Positions 45,511 through 54,705 of a stretch of DNA of 64,000 nucleotides are shown piece after piece. Source of the DNA: an uncultured Pelagibacteraceae bacterium (GTDB taxonomy: Bacteria > Pseudomonadota > Alphaproteobacteria > Pelagibacterales > Pelagibacteraceae); assembly GCA_902627565.1 (NCBI GenBank), contig CACOJM010000005.1, forward strand, positions 1 through 64,000, written 5' to 3'. The notes beneath the pieces are model-generated. The model was not told the origin of the DNA. It did not search any database and saw nothing but the letters and a program-made list of their open reading frames with translations. The position numbers were made by a program, and so were the translations under genes. Numbering within the stretch: position 1 is the first letter of the stretch; each line of letters begins with the position of its first letter.

Positions 45511-46976
45511 AGATTAAGAGTATCAAACATTTCTGAAAAATACTTTTCATAATTTAAATATGAATTTTTCGAACTTGTATAAATTCTTTTTCTAACTTGA
45601 ACACTACTTGTTGTTTTTACAACATTCTTATTATCATAATATTTCAAACAATTATCATCCCAATCAAGACCACAATTTTTTATTAAATTTCTGATTTCTT
45701 TTTCGGGATTAGATATTAAAAGTTCATAATCTAAACTAACAATAAAATTTGGTAATTTTTTCTCCCAAAAATTTATCATTTCAGAATAGATATTGAAGTA
45801 AGTGGCAATATCTTTTTGATCATAAGCCCAATTCATTCCGATGTCTTTAAATGTATTTTTAAAGATAGAAAAACAAACATCTTTTGGGTTTCTTTTGCAA
45901 TTAATTACAACACTTTTAGCAAAGAAAATTTTTATAAAACCAATCCATAAAAAGTTCTGATAAGTTTTATCTGTAAATACTTTATAAAAATTTTTTTTTG
46001 ACTCTAAACTTTTGAAATATTCTTTCACAATATAATTTTTTTTTAAATTTAAATCATTTAATATTTCAAAAGGATCTAGTGCTATATTTTTACAATAATT
46101 GTTAAAAATAGATTTACTTAAATAATTGTTTTCACCAGTAGCACAAACATCTTTATGAGCCGAAATAATTTGTTCAGCCAATGTGGTGCCCGATCTTGGC
46201 ATACCACAAATAAAGATTAATTTTTTTTCAGAATTATCATTGATACTAAATTTACTAAAATCAAAAGTGCTAAAAAAAGATTGAATACTATCAACAAGAT
46301 TTTTAAATTCTGACAATAAAAATTTAGAATTTTTTTTTCGAAGCAAATTTCCTGTTAAATAATTTTTAGCAGATAAATCAAATTTATTAATCTCTTCATA
46401 AGCTTTTCCTAAAGCAAAATAATAATTATCAACATTTGATTGGTTGTCATTTTTCAATTTGATAATTTCCTCAAGTTGTTTTATGTGAGGATCATCTATT
46501 TTGTAACTTTGAATAGAACTATAAAGTTTATGGGCAAAAGGATCGTATTTATCAATTTTAAATATTTCGTTAATATAATATTTAGATTTTTCAAAATTTC
46601 CCATCGACCTATTTGTATGAGCTAATTCAAATAAAATCTTTAATTGCCCTTTTTCATCACAATTTTTATAACAATCATCTAAAACTTCTAAAGCTTCTAA
46701 ATTTTTTTCCTCAATCATTTTTAATTTTGATAAATTGATATATGCATCTACAAATTTGGTATTTTTATTAATTGATTTATTAAAATAATTTTCTGCTAAA
46801 AAAAACTGGTTATTAAGTTGATATGTAATTGCTAAATTATTTAATAGAAAATAATTATCGGGATCATCCTTTAATAATTTCAAAAGGATTTTTATTGATT
46901 TTTGATACTTCCCATCAGTTCTTAGTTTTACAGCTTCATTAAATTTTTTTTCTATTTCTTTATTTGATGGTCTCAT
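45507..46976 (-). CDS. Second TPR-repeat sulfotransferase family protein
   Basis: A 489-residue protein with the same plan as the gene at 33.6 kb: N-terminal tetratricopeptide repeats ([54 protein letters not shown]) and a C-terminal sulfotransferase domain with the PAPS loop [17 protein letters not shown] near residue 257 and the [18 protein letters not shown] element. The C-terminus [24 protein letters not shown] is typical of the sulfotransferase end. The acceptor is unknown. It is first-read after smr in a minus-strand run. Confidence 0.88.
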   Translation of the reverse strand: MRPSNKEIEKKFNEAVKLRTDGKYQKSIKILLKLLKDDPDNYFLLNNLAITYQLNNQFFLAENYFNKSINKNTKFVDAYINLSKLKMIEEKNLEALEVLDDCYKNCDEKGQLKILFELAHTNRSMGNFEKSKYYINEIFKIDKYDPFAHKLYSSIQSYKIDDPHIKQLEEIIKLKNDNQSNVDNYYFALGKAYEEINKFDLSAKNYLTGNLLRKKNSKFLLSEFKNLVDSIQSFFSTFDFSKFSINDNSEKKLIFICGMPRSGTTLAEQIISAHKDVCATGENNYLSKSIFNNYCKNIALDPFEILNDLNLKKNYIVKEYFKSLESKKNFYKVFTDKTYQNFLWIGFIKIFFAKSVVINCKRNPKDVCFSIFKNTFKDIGMNWAYDQKDIATYFNIYSEMINFWEKKLPNFIVSLDYELLISNPEKEIRNLIKNCGLDWDDNCLKYYDNKNVVKTTSSVQVRKRIYTSSKNSYLNYEKYFSEMFDTLNL

Positions 46977-46982
46977 TGGGGA

Positions 46983-47396
46983 TTATTTTAATCTTTTTAG
47001 ATAAATATAAAAAGCACCTCCTCCACCATCTTCTATATTTGCTTCTTTTATTTCATTTATTTTCTTCATTAAATTTTTATTGTTCTTTATAAATTCAGGG
47101 ACTGAATATTTTAAAATACCTAATTCTTTAGAAACGTATGGATCACCCTCATTTTTTGAATGAAGACCTTTTCCAGTCACAATAATAAGTTTACTAATTC
47201 CATTTTCGTAACTCTTGTTTATAAAATCTTCAACTACCAGATTTGCTTGATCAAGAGTTTGACCATGTAAATCTAATGTTCTTGTAATTTTTGATTTACT
47301 AATTTTGATTTTTGTATCTTTGTTTTGTAATTTTTCTTTGCTTTGTAGAAAATTTTGCCAGTCTCTTTTATCTTTGTCTGATAACTTTTTGTTCAA
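46983..47396 (-). CDS. Smr-domain protein
   Basis: A 137-residue protein with a charged N-terminus and a Smr (small MutS-related) domain: RTLDLHGQTLDQANLVVEDFINKSYENGISKLIIVTGKG, then YVSKELGILKYSVPEFI and GGGGAFYIYLKR. Smr domains are nicking nucleases in some settings, acting on DNA or RNA. The LDLHG motif and the GKG/GGGGA loop are preserved. It is 7 bp upstream of the TPR-sulfotransferase and abuts the Tim44-like gene. Confidence 0.92.
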   Translation of the reverse strand: MNKKLSDKDKRDWQNFLQSKEKLQNKDTKIKISKSKITRTLDLHGQTLDQANLVVEDFINKSYENGISKLIIVTGKGLHSKNEGDPYVSKELGILKYSVPEFIKNNKNLMKKINEIKEANIEDGGGGAFYIYLKRLK

Positions 47397-47993
47397 TTAA
47401 GTTAGAATATCAACTAGTTGCCAATTTGGATTATTTGATCTGACATCTCTTGAAAAAACCCATGTATCGTAAATTTTTTTAATTTTTTCAGGATCACCAG
47501 ATACAATTTTCTTATTCTTATCTTTTACGCAAGTAATTACTTCAGCCACAAAATCTACTGTAACTTTTAATATACTCTCATTTTTTTTATGATCTTTTAT
47601 ATTTGCTGAATTAATTCCAATGAAAGTTATCTCTGCTGAGTGACCTCTGTTGCTTCTCTCTCTTAATGCTTGATCGAATTGATCATAAACTTTTTCACTT
47701 AACAAAGTTTTACATTTTGTAAGCTTGTTATCATCATCACTAAAATCTGTAATGATTGTTTCGTAAGCAATTTTTGCTCCAATTAGAAATTCTTTTTTTG
47801 CACTTTCGTCAAAATTTTCATTTTTTTTTATATTTTTGTTTGGATCAATATTTTTGATCATTTCTTCAAATTGTGGAGCTGGCTTTCCATCAAAGCCTGT
47901 TCTTTTACCCAAAATTCCTCTTAATCTCAAAAAAATAAAACCAGCAATCATTGCAAGTAATATGATATCAATATATTCAAAACTATAATTCAT
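47397..47993 (-). CDS. Tim44-like (TimA) membrane-anchored protein
   Basis: A 198-residue protein with one N-terminal membrane helix (YIDIILLAMIAGFIFLRLRGILGKRTG) and a Tim44-like NTF2-fold domain (FLIGAKIAYETIITDF, LLSEKVYDQFDQALRER, AEITFIGINSANIKDH, ending WVFSRDVRSNNPNWQLVDI). In Alphaproteobacteria the gene stands near secB/fxsA, as here. It may be the relative from which mitochondrial Tim44 arose. It abuts the Smr gene and is divergent from fxsA. Confidence 0.92.
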   Translation of the reverse strand: MNYSFEYIDIILLAMIAGFIFLRLRGILGKRTGFDGKPAPQFEEMIKNIDPNKNIKKNENFDESAKKEFLIGAKIAYETIITDFSDDDNKLTKCKTLLSEKVYDQFDQALRERSNRGHSAEITFIGINSANIKDHKKNESILKVTVDFVAEVITCVKDKNKKIVSGDPEKIKKIYDTWVFSRDVRSNNPNWQLVDILT

Positions 47994-48050
47994 GATCTAA
48001 TAGTAATTACTATGTTGAATAATTTCAACTAGCAATTAGATTAAAGACAA

Positions 48051-48479
48051 ATGAACACAGTAATAATCAGTATAATTTTAATACCAATAATAGAAATTTA
48101 TCTATTTATAAAAATTGGCTCTCAAATTGGTGCTTTTAATACAATTTCTCTTGTTTTTATAACAGCAATAGTTGGAATTTTTTACGCTCGTTATGAAGGC
48201 CTGAACACACTCAGATCAGGTTTTTCTCAATTAGTGAAGAATGAATTGCCAGCTTATGAAATTTTATCAGGGGCGACAATAGCATTTGCAGCTTTGTTGT
48301 TGATAATACCTGGGTTTGCAACAGATATAATTGGATTTTTTCTTATATTTCCTTTAACAAGAAAAATTATTTTGAAAAAATTTTCTTCACAAAATATTAA
48401 ACAAAAAAAAAATATAAGTGATGATTTTATAGAAGGTGAAGCAGAAGATATAGAAGAAAACGATGACAAAAAATTATAA
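48051..48479 (+). CDS. fxsA: FxsA family membrane protein
   Basis: A 142-residue membrane protein with helices at about 4-20, 27-46, 74-92 and 92-112 and the family cues IPIIEIYLFIKIGSQIGAFNTISLVFITAIVGIFYARYEGL and LLIIPGFATDIIGFFLIFPLTRKII. In E. coli FxsA suppresses F exclusion of phage T7; the normal role is unknown. It overlaps secB by 17 bp. Confidence 0.93.
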   Translation: MNTVIISIILIPIIEIYLFIKIGSQIGAFNTISLVFITAIVGIFYARYEGLNTLRSGFSQLVKNELPAYEILSGATIAFAALLLIIPGFATDIIGFFLIFPLTRKIILKKFSSQNIKQKKNISDDFIEGEAEDIEENDDKKL

Positions 48480-48885
48480 AATCATTGCACAATTTATCAA
48501 AGATATGTCGAGTGAAACTCCTAATGTAGAAACTTATATGCATGTAAAGGATAATATTTCAAAGTATCAACTAGGTATAAATATTGATTCAAGAGCAATC
48601 AAAAATAAAATAATCGAAGTTGATACTAAAATTAGTTATCTTGATAAAGAGGAAAATACAAAAAAATCAATTTTTGAATTTATTTACACTTCTATAGTAA
48701 AAGTTGATGAAAAAATTAAAGAAAGAAATATTTTGGAAAAAATTGTTTTGGTTGAAGTTCAAAATGAAGTTTATCCAAATATAGAAAAAACATTATTAAA
48801 TTTACTTCATAACTCTGGCTATCCTGCAATTAAGATTGAAAAAAAAATTGATTTTGAAAGTTTATACAAAAAAAACTTTAATTAA
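48463..48885 (+). CDS. secB: Protein-export chaperone SecB
   Basis: A 140-residue export chaperone that holds preproteins unfolded for SecA. The match is diverged but consistent: IAQFIKDMSSETPN at the start, GINIDSRAIKNKIIEVDTKISY, and LVEVQNEVYPNIEKTLLNLLHNSGYPAIKIEKKIDFESLY, corresponding to the C-terminal helices of the family (LFPYAREVI..L....G.P.l.L..idF..LY). It starts inside the end of fxsA and overlaps the opposing dnaQ by 8 bp. Confidence 0.88.
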   Translation: MTKNYKIIAQFIKDMSSETPNVETYMHVKDNISKYQLGINIDSRAIKNKIIEVDTKISYLDKEENTKKSIFEFIYTSIVKVDEKIKERNILEKIVLVEVQNEVYPNIEKTLLNLLHNSGYPAIKIEKKIDFESLYKKNFN

Positions 48886-49543
48886 AAAAATTTTTTTTCA
48901 AATTTGTTTTCAAAAATTCTTGATGTTGTAATAACTCTTTTTCCGAAATATCAATCACTTTTTTGAAATACGAAATTTTTTTGTTATCAGCTTGATTTTT
49001 AATTGTTTCAAGGGTCTGAAAATCCAACATAGGCTCTTTTTGATCAGTCAGATTAATATAAACTTTGGCTAACAAATCACAATCAATCAAAGCAGTATGT
49101 TTTGATCTTTTTGAATTATCAATTCTATATCTTTTACATAGGGCATCTAAACTTATTGAAGATCCAGGAAATTTATCTCGTGCTAAAATTAAAGTATCTA
49201 CAATCTCATTATTAATTTTTTCTTTACCAAGTATTTTAAGTTCATTATTCAAATGTGACAAATCAAACTCTGCATTATGAATGATCAGTCTTTTACCACT
49301 TATAAAGTTTAAAAAATCTTCAGCAATTTCTTCAAATTTTTTTTGTTTTGACAAAAAATCATCTGTATATCCGTGCACTTCAAATGCTTTCTCTGAAACT
49401 TTTCTTTGGGGGTTAAGATAACAGTGAAAAGTTTTTTTTGTTGGTATTAAATTATTAAGTTCTATACATCCTATTTCAACAATTCTATGACCTTCCTTCA
49501 CTTTAAGACCAGTGGTTTCTGTATCAAGCACAATTTCTATCAT
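48878..49543 (-). CDS. dnaQ: DNA polymerase III epsilon subunit (3'-5' proofreading exonuclease)
   Basis: A 221-residue DEDDh exonuclease. The motifs are clear: IVLDTETTGLKVKEGHRIVEIGCIEL (ExoI Asp/Glu), LIIHNAEFDLSHLN (ExoII), and the KHTALIDCDLLAKVY ExoIII region with catalytic His and Asp. This is the stand-alone proofreading subunit. It overlaps the start region of coaE by 4 bp. Confidence 0.96.
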   Translation of the reverse strand: MIEIVLDTETTGLKVKEGHRIVEIGCIELNNLIPTKKTFHCYLNPQRKVSEKAFEVHGYTDDFLSKQKKFEEIAEDFLNFISGKRLIIHNAEFDLSHLNNELKILGKEKINNEIVDTLILARDKFPGSSISLDALCKRYRIDNSKRSKHTALIDCDLLAKVYINLTDQKEPMLDFQTLETIKNQADNKKISYFKKVIDISEKELLQHQEFLKTNLKKNFFN

Positions 49544-50112
49544 TTTTTAATTTGATCTAGAATGTATCTTAATGATTTTTTAGCCGAATTGTTAGAAAAA
49601 TTATTTTTGATAATAAAATTTGACCTCCTTTTTTTAACATCTAACGGGAGTTGAAATTTTTTAAAAATTCTTAAAAGTTTACTATTATAATCCTCTCTTT
49701 TTAAAAGTCTTTTTTTTATTTCTTTATCTTTTGCATGAACAAAAATTACTATATCATTTTTAAGATTTATTTTATTCTCAAAATAAAGGGGGATATCTAA
49801 TACTACAATTTTTTTGTATCTGTTTTTATTTAAAAAAAGGCTCAATTTTTTTCTTACAATTGGATGAACAATTTTTGACAATTTTTTTAAATTGTTTTGA
49901 TTAGATAAAATACACTCAATTAATTGATGTTTTTTTAAAGGATAAGAAAAATTAATTTTTGGGAATTGTTTTTTTATTTTTTGATAACATTTCCTGTCAC
50001 TTTTATAAATTTTTGAAACCTCATAATCTGCATTAAATAATGGAAACCCTAAAAGTCTGGAAATATATGTTTTTCCAGATCCAATACCGCCTACTAAAAC
50101 AATTCTAATCAT
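49540..50112 (-). CDS. coaE: Dephospho-CoA kinase
   Basis: Last step of CoA synthesis: phosphorylates dephospho-CoA at the 3' ribose hydroxyl. The 190-residue P-loop kinase has VGGIGSGKTYISRLLG near residues 7-18, IVHPIVRKKLSLFL and LDIPLYFENKINLKND. It is rather diverged, as is common in this AT-rich lineage. It lies between dnaQ and aroE, with 4- and 8-bp overlaps, in a gene order common in Alphaproteobacteria. Confidence 0.93.
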   Translation of the reverse strand: MIRIVLVGGIGSGKTYISRLLGFPLFNADYEVSKIYKSDRKCYQKIKKQFPKINFSYPLKKHQLIECILSNQNNLKKLSKIVHPIVRKKLSLFLNKNRYKKIVVLDIPLYFENKINLKNDIVIFVHAKDKEIKKRLLKREDYNSKLLRIFKKFQLPLDVKKRRSNFIIKNNFSNNSAKKSLRYILDQIKK

Positions 50113-50905
50113 CTTTTATAAAATCTAAAAATTTTTTATCTAAATTTGGTAGTAAATTATTCCAGCACTGAAAGGCTTTTTGAGCTTGATAAGCTAACAT
50201 AAGTTTACCGTTAATAGAACGATGTCCATCTGATTTTGCTTTAGATAAAAAATTAGTTACCGGTGGATTATATATAGTATCATAAAAAATTTTATGATTC
50301 TCTAGATTATCAAAGTCGATATTTATTTTATCGTCAGATTTAAGACCGATGCTTGTTGCATTTATTACAATATCAAAATTAGTTACTTCTCCCCATTTCA
50401 ATAATTGTAATTCAGGATATTTTATTTTCAATTTTTCTATTTTGTAAAATGTTCTATTGGTTAAAAAAATTTCTTTTACAGATAAATCTTTGAGTGCAGT
50501 TATAATAGACGGAACTACACCACCTGCCCCAATTATAAAAGCTATTTTATCCTTTAAGTAAATATTTTGATTAATTAAAGATTCTTTAAACCCATAAATA
50601 TCTGTATTATCTCCAACAATCATATTATCACTTTTATAAACTGTATTTACTGATTCTGTTTTTTTTGCCAAATCTGACAATTTATCTAAAAACGGTATTA
50701 TTTTTTGCTTATATGGAACAGTAACATTTATTCCATGTATTTTCTCATTTTTAATATCATTTACTACATTTTTTAATTCATTTTCAGAAATTTCTTTTTT
50801 TTCATAAACTGCATTAATATTATTTCTCTCAAACCAGTAATTGTGAATCTTCGGAGACAGTGAATGACTTACTGGGTTTCCTATAATAAAATATTTTTTA
50901 GTCAT
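50105..50905 (-). CDS. aroE: Shikimate dehydrogenase
   Basis: NADP-dependent reduction of 3-dehydroshikimate in the aromatic amino-acid pathway. The 266-residue protein has the shikimate site NPVSHSLSPKIHNYWF, the catalytic lysine in VTVPYKQKI, GDNTDIYGF, and the cofactor loop IIGAGGVVPSII. Start overlaps the maf end by 8 bp. Confidence 0.97.
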   Translation of the reverse strand: MTKKYFIIGNPVSHSLSPKIHNYWFERNNINAVYEKKEISENELKNVVNDIKNEKIHGINVTVPYKQKIIPFLDKLSDLAKKTESVNTVYKSDNMIVGDNTDIYGFKESLINQNIYLKDKIAFIIGAGGVVPSIITALKDLSVKEIFLTNRTFYKIEKLKIKYPELQLLKWGEVTNFDIVINATSIGLKSDDKINIDFDNLENHKIFYDTIYNPPVTNFLSKAKSDGHRSINGKLMLAYQAQKAFQCWNNLLPNLDKKFLDFIKDD

Positions 50906-51488
50906 TTTGTTGATTTAAATATTCTTTTATCCTTTCTACTGGAATTCCCATTATAGTATTCTCATTTCCCTCTATTTTTGAAAACAAGCTTCTGCCAAGA
51001 CCTTCTATTTGATAAACATTATAAGAGTATAACGCGTCATCGCTTATTTTGGATAAATATTTTTCTAATTCACTTTCTTCCATTTTTTTCATTGTGAGAG
51101 TGGCCTTATCAGTATAATTCCATATCATATTCCCTCCCTTAGATATGCAAACAGAACTTATTAACTGGTGTGTTTCGCCGTTTAAATTATTTAATATTTT
51201 TAGTGCTTCTTTTCTATTCTCTGGTTTTGATATCACCCTTCCCTTTAGGTCAATTACACTATCAGCTCCAATTACATAGCTTTCGGGAAATTTTTGACTT
51301 ACTTTATTAGATTTAAGTTCAGCAAGATTTTTTGATATAATTTCTGGAGAAGCATTTTGTTTTTCCAAGCTTTTTTTAATTATATCTTCATCAATATTAG
51401 AAGGTTGAACGTTGCAAATAATATTGTTTTTTTCTAAAATTTCTTTTCTGACTTTGCTTTTTGAAGCTAAAATAATTTTTTTAACCAT
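50898..51488 (-). CDS. maf: Maf-family nucleotide pyrophosphatase
   Basis: A 196-residue Maf protein of the house-cleaning NTP pyrophosphatase type: ILASKSKVRKEILEKNNI at the start, VIGADSVIDLKGRVISKPENRKEA and LNGETHQLISSVCI. Such enzymes hydrolyse dTTP, UTP or modified nucleotides. It overlaps ppsR by 8 bp. Confidence 0.94.
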   Translation of the reverse strand: MVKKIILASKSKVRKEILEKNNIICNVQPSNIDEDIIKKSLEKQNASPEIISKNLAELKSNKVSQKFPESYVIGADSVIDLKGRVISKPENRKEALKILNNLNGETHQLISSVCISKGGNMIWNYTDKATLTMKKMEESELEKYLSKISDDALYSYNVYQIEGLGRSLFSKIEGNENTIMGIPVERIKEYLNQQND

Positions 51489-52311
51489 TTTTTTTACTTA
51501 GATAAATCTCATGAATCTTAATTACTGATGCTGCTGTTTCTTCAACAGATTTTCTCGTCACGTCTATTGTTGGCCACTTATATTTTTTAAATGTTGCTTT
51601 AGCATCATCTACTTCTTTCCTAATAATTTCCAAATTTGTATAATCTTGGCTTTTTGTTTCTTTCAACGAATTAATTCTGTTCTTTCTAATATCTGCTAGC
51701 CTTTCGGCCTCTGATGTTAAGCCAATTACACAAAATGCATCTGGATTTTTCTTCAAATTATCAGGTAAAGAATTATGATTCACCAAAGGAATATTTGTTG
51801 TTTTGTAGCCTTTATTGGCCAAATATATTGATGTAGGGGTTTTGCTGGTCCTGCTTACTCCTAATAAGATTATATCAGATTTTTCAACATCATTTAATAA
51901 ATTCCCGTCATCATGATTCATTGTAAATTGTATGGCTTCAATCCTATTATAATATTCTTCGTTTAAAGCGTATTGACCACTAGGTTCATGAGATGCTTCT
52001 TGATTAAATAACTTTGAAAAACTTAAAATTAAACTTCCAAGAACCCCAAAACATGGAATTTTTTTTTCATTACATGAATTTGCTAAAAATTTAGCTAAAT
52101 TATTATCGACAATTGTGTATAAAATTATTGAATTTTCTTCTTTCACCGCCAAATCTAGTATTTTGAGTATTTGGTTCTCGGTTCTGGTGAAAGAATATGA
52201 ATTAACTTTACATTCAATATTTTTAAATTGTGCCTTTAATGACAAAAAAATTCTCTCTAATGTTTCCCCAGTAGAGTCGGAAATTAAGAAAATTTGGTAA
52301 GTATTACTCAT
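51481..52311 (-). CDS. Pyruvate,phosphate dikinase regulatory protein (PSRP/ppsR family)
   Basis: A 276-residue bifunctional kinase/pyrophosphorylase family protein (DUF299) that controls PPDK or PEP synthetase. Visible cues are LISDSTGETLERIF at the start, FTMNHDDG, and the nucleotide loop LLGVSRTSKTPTSIYLANKGYKT near residue 150. Its homologue in Caulobacter is the gene that flanks the replication origin on the side opposite hemE, and the same pairing is present here. It begins a minus-strand operon ppsR-maf-aroE-coaE-dnaQ. Confidence 0.93.
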   Translation of the reverse strand: MSNTYQIFLISDSTGETLERIFLSLKAQFKNIECKVNSYSFTRTENQILKILDLAVKEENSIILYTIVDNNLAKFLANSCNEKKIPCFGVLGSLILSFSKLFNQEASHEPSGQYALNEEYYNRIEAIQFTMNHDDGNLLNDVEKSDIILLGVSRTSKTPTSIYLANKGYKTTNIPLVNHNSLPDNLKKNPDAFCVIGLTSEAERLADIRKNRINSLKETKSQDYTNLEIIRKEVDDAKATFKKYKWPTIDVTRKSVEETAASVIKIHEIYLSKKNG

Positions 52312-52501
52312 GTATATCTTGTTAATATCTTTGTAATATCTAAATAAAATTAAACAAATTTATTTTTTTTTAAAATTGCTTGAAAAACAAGGGTTTTATT
52401 AACAAAATTAATCCTGTGGGAAATAAATATACAAATGGTTGGGTAAATTCAAAATAACAAGTAAATTAATTTAAAAATTATGAATAAAACGGTTAATAAA
52501 A

Positions 52502-52510
52502 TGTTGATAA
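52502..52510 (-). promoter_or_regulatory. Candidate DnaA box, one mismatch
   Basis: The minus strand reads TTATCAACA, eight of nine matches to TTATCCACA. It is 13 bp from the perfect box. Confidence 0.55.
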
Positions 52511-52523
52511 ATAATAATTACCA

Positions 52524-52532
52524 TTATTCACA
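52524..52532 (+). promoter_or_regulatory. DnaA box TTATTCACA
   Basis: An exact match to the DnaA-box consensus TTATNCACA, in an AT-rich surround next to hemE. Confidence 0.7.
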
Positions 52533-52571
52533 TTATCTACTAAAGATACTATCTAAATATATATTAATATA

Positions 52572-53573
52572 ATGACACCTATAAATAGAGTTTTAAAAGA
52601 AAAGAATACAACTATCAACCCAATTTGGATTATGAGACAAGCTGGAAGATATTTGCCTGAATTTCGAGATATTAGAAAATTAAATACTGATTTTATAAAA
52701 TTATGTTTAAACACAAAATTAGCAAAAGAAATTACCTTACAGCCTCTTAAAAGATTTGATTTAGACGCTGCAATAATCTTTTCTGATATTCTAATGTTGC
52801 CATATGCTCTAAACCAAAAAGTTGAATTCAAAAAAAATTTTGGCCCTATTCTGGGTGAATTGGATTTAGATGATATATTAAATGTGAATGAAGATGAATT
52901 TGTTCAAAAAATTTATCCAGTTTACGACGCAATAAATATGGTTAGCAATGATAATCTTACTAAAAATAAGAGTACAATCGGGTTTGTTGGAGCGCCATGG
53001 ACATTATTGGTTTATATGCTTAATAAACAATCACCAAAATTAGGATTAAAAAAAGATTTTTTTGAAGATAAATCTTTAATTAAAAAATTGTTAATTATTA
53101 TAGAAAAATTTTTAAAAATTCATATAAAAAATCAAATTAATAATGGAGCAGATGTTATTCAAATCTTTGATAGTTGGGCAGGGTTGTTAGAAAAGAAAGA
53201 CTTATCAGAATATATATATGATCCAACTTTAAGTTTAGTAAATTTCGTTAAATCTTTAAACATACCAGTGATATGTTTTCCTAGAGAAATTAAAAATTAT
53301 AAGGAATTTTGTGAGATTGTAAAACCAGACGCAATAAACATCGACTACAACACGAATCCTAAAATAATAGTTAATAACATAAAAATTCCGGTTCAAGGCG
53401 GACTAGATCCTAAAATATTGTTAACAGACAAGGAAATATTAAAAAAAGAAGCTACAAAATATCTCGATATTTTTAAAGATCATCCATATATATTTAATTT
53501 AGGACATGGAGTACTTCCGGAAACAGATCCAAATATGTTTGATTATTTGGTTAAAACAGTAAAAAATTATTAA
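52572..53573 (+). CDS. hemE: Uroporphyrinogen decarboxylase
   Basis: Converts uroporphyrinogen III to coproporphyrinogen III. The 333-residue TIM-barrel shows WIMRQAGRYLPEFR, FSDILMLPYALNQKVEF, GFVGAPWTLLVYML and the closing FNLGHGVLPETDP. Its start is 40 bp from a DnaA box, and hemH starts 1 bp after its stop, suggesting a hemE-hemH-hemG operon. Confidence 0.98.
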   Translation: MTPINRVLKEKNTTINPIWIMRQAGRYLPEFRDIRKLNTDFIKLCLNTKLAKEITLQPLKRFDLDAAIIFSDILMLPYALNQKVEFKKNFGPILGELDLDDILNVNEDEFVQKIYPVYDAINMVSNDNLTKNKSTIGFVGAPWTLLVYMLNKQSPKLGLKKDFFEDKSLIKKLLIIIEKFLKIHIKNQINNGADVIQIFDSWAGLLEKKDLSEYIYDPTLSLVNFVKSLNIPVICFPREIKNYKEFCEIVKPDAINIDYNTNPKIIVNNIKIPVQGGLDPKILLTDKEILKKEATKYLDIFKDHPYIFNLGHGVLPETDPNMFDYLVKTVKNY

Positions 53574-53574
53574 A

Positions 53575-54693
53575 ATGAGTCAGACCTATAAACACCCAAA
53601 AAGAAAAACCAAAGTTGTTTTTGTACAACTCGGATCTCCCTCTGAACCAACAACTAAAGCTTTAAGAAAATATCTTAGAAAATTTTTAGGAGACCCTAGA
53701 GTAGTTGACATTAATCCATGGTTATGGAAAATAATTTTGAATTTTTTTGTATTGCCTTTTAGACCTAGAAAATCTGCAAAACTTTATGCAAGAATTTGGG
53801 ATGGAAAAAGTTTCCCTTTGATTACCAATACAAGAGATTTTACAAAAAATGTGAGGGATGAGTTAAAAAAAATTGATCCTCATGGCTATGTTGAGGTGAA
53901 TCATGCATTTCTTTTATCTCCTCCATATGTAAATGAAATTTACGATAGCTGGGAAGATGATTTAAAAAAAGGTGTTGGAGCAACAAAGTTAATGGTAATA
54001 CCAATGTTTCCTCAATATTCTGAAAGCACAATAGCATCTGGCATAGATGCATTAGCCAAAGAACTATCTAAAAGAGTTAAAATTCCAACTTTCGAAGTTA
54101 TTACGAATTTTCACAGAACACATGCGTTCATAAACAACTCTGTAATACAAGTAGATACAAAGATAAATGAGCTCAAACAGCAAGGAAAAAAAATTGATAA
54201 TTTAATAATCACTTTTCATGGTATGCAAAAAAGAAGAATTGTTAATAAAGGAGACGATTATTATAGACATTGTTATGAAACATTTTGTTTAATCACAAAT
54301 AATTTAAAAAATATCAAACCTGAGCAATGTACGATGAGTTTTCAAAGCCGTTTTGGATCTGAGGAATGGATTACCCCTTACACCGAAGATGTAGTAAAAC
54401 AATTAATTACCGACGGAAAAAAAGAAATAGCCATATACTCTCCAAGTTTTGTTGCTGATTGTCTTGAGACTACAGATGAATTAGGTCATGAGCTTGTAAA
54501 TGATGCAAAAGATTGGGGAGGCAATATTTATCCTATAGAATGTTTAAATACCAAAGAAAATTGGTGTAAAGATTTCGCAAAATACACATTTATACAAGCC
54601 GAGGGGTCTGCCCAAGATAAAGAGGACATAGAATATCAGCTAGATCAAAAGTTCTATGAAAAAATGCCCAAACAAGAAATGAATAAGTCATAA
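53575..54693 (+). CDS. hemH: Ferrochelatase
   Basis: Inserts iron into protoporphyrin IX, the last step of heme synthesis. The 372-residue protein has VFVQLGSPSEPTTKALRKYLRKFLGDPRVVD, FPQYSESTIAS, the catalytic-type ITFHGMQKRR, and the FVADCLETTDELGHE terminal motif with the conserved Glu. It is the middle of the hemE-hemH-hemG run and is followed after 12 bp by the flavodoxin-like gene. Confidence 0.97.
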   Translation: MSQTYKHPKRKTKVVFVQLGSPSEPTTKALRKYLRKFLGDPRVVDINPWLWKIILNFFVLPFRPRKSAKLYARIWDGKSFPLITNTRDFTKNVRDELKKIDPHGYVEVNHAFLLSPPYVNEIYDSWEDDLKKGVGATKLMVIPMFPQYSESTIASGIDALAKELSKRVKIPTFEVITNFHRTHAFINNSVIQVDTKINELKQQGKKIDNLIITFHGMQKRRIVNKGDDYYRHCYETFCLITNNLKNIKPEQCTMSFQSRFGSEEWITPYTEDVVKQLITDGKKEIAIYSPSFVADCLETTDELGHELVNDAKDWGGNIYPIECLNTKENWCKDFAKYTFIQAEGSAQDKEDIEYQLDQKFYEKMPKQEMNKS

Positions 54694-54705
54694 TGTTACC
54701 TCAAC

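Larger units (their letters stand above)
52312..52571. other. Candidate chromosomal replication origin (ppsR-hemE intergenic region)
   Basis: This 260-bp gap separates a minus-strand operon from a plus-strand one. It is extremely AT-rich, mostly A and T across 52440-52571. It holds a perfect DnaA box TTATTCACA (52524-52532), an 8/9 match TTATCAACA on the minus strand (52510-52502), and a weaker 7/9 minus-strand site (52423-52415). Caulobacter's origin lies between hemE and the homologue of ppsR, so position, composition and boxes agree. No gene is seen inside it. Confidence 0.68.

Noticed and set aside
52415-52423. Third DnaA box (TTTCCCACA on the minus strand)
   Set aside because: Only seven of nine bases match, so it is mentioned under the origin but not called alone.
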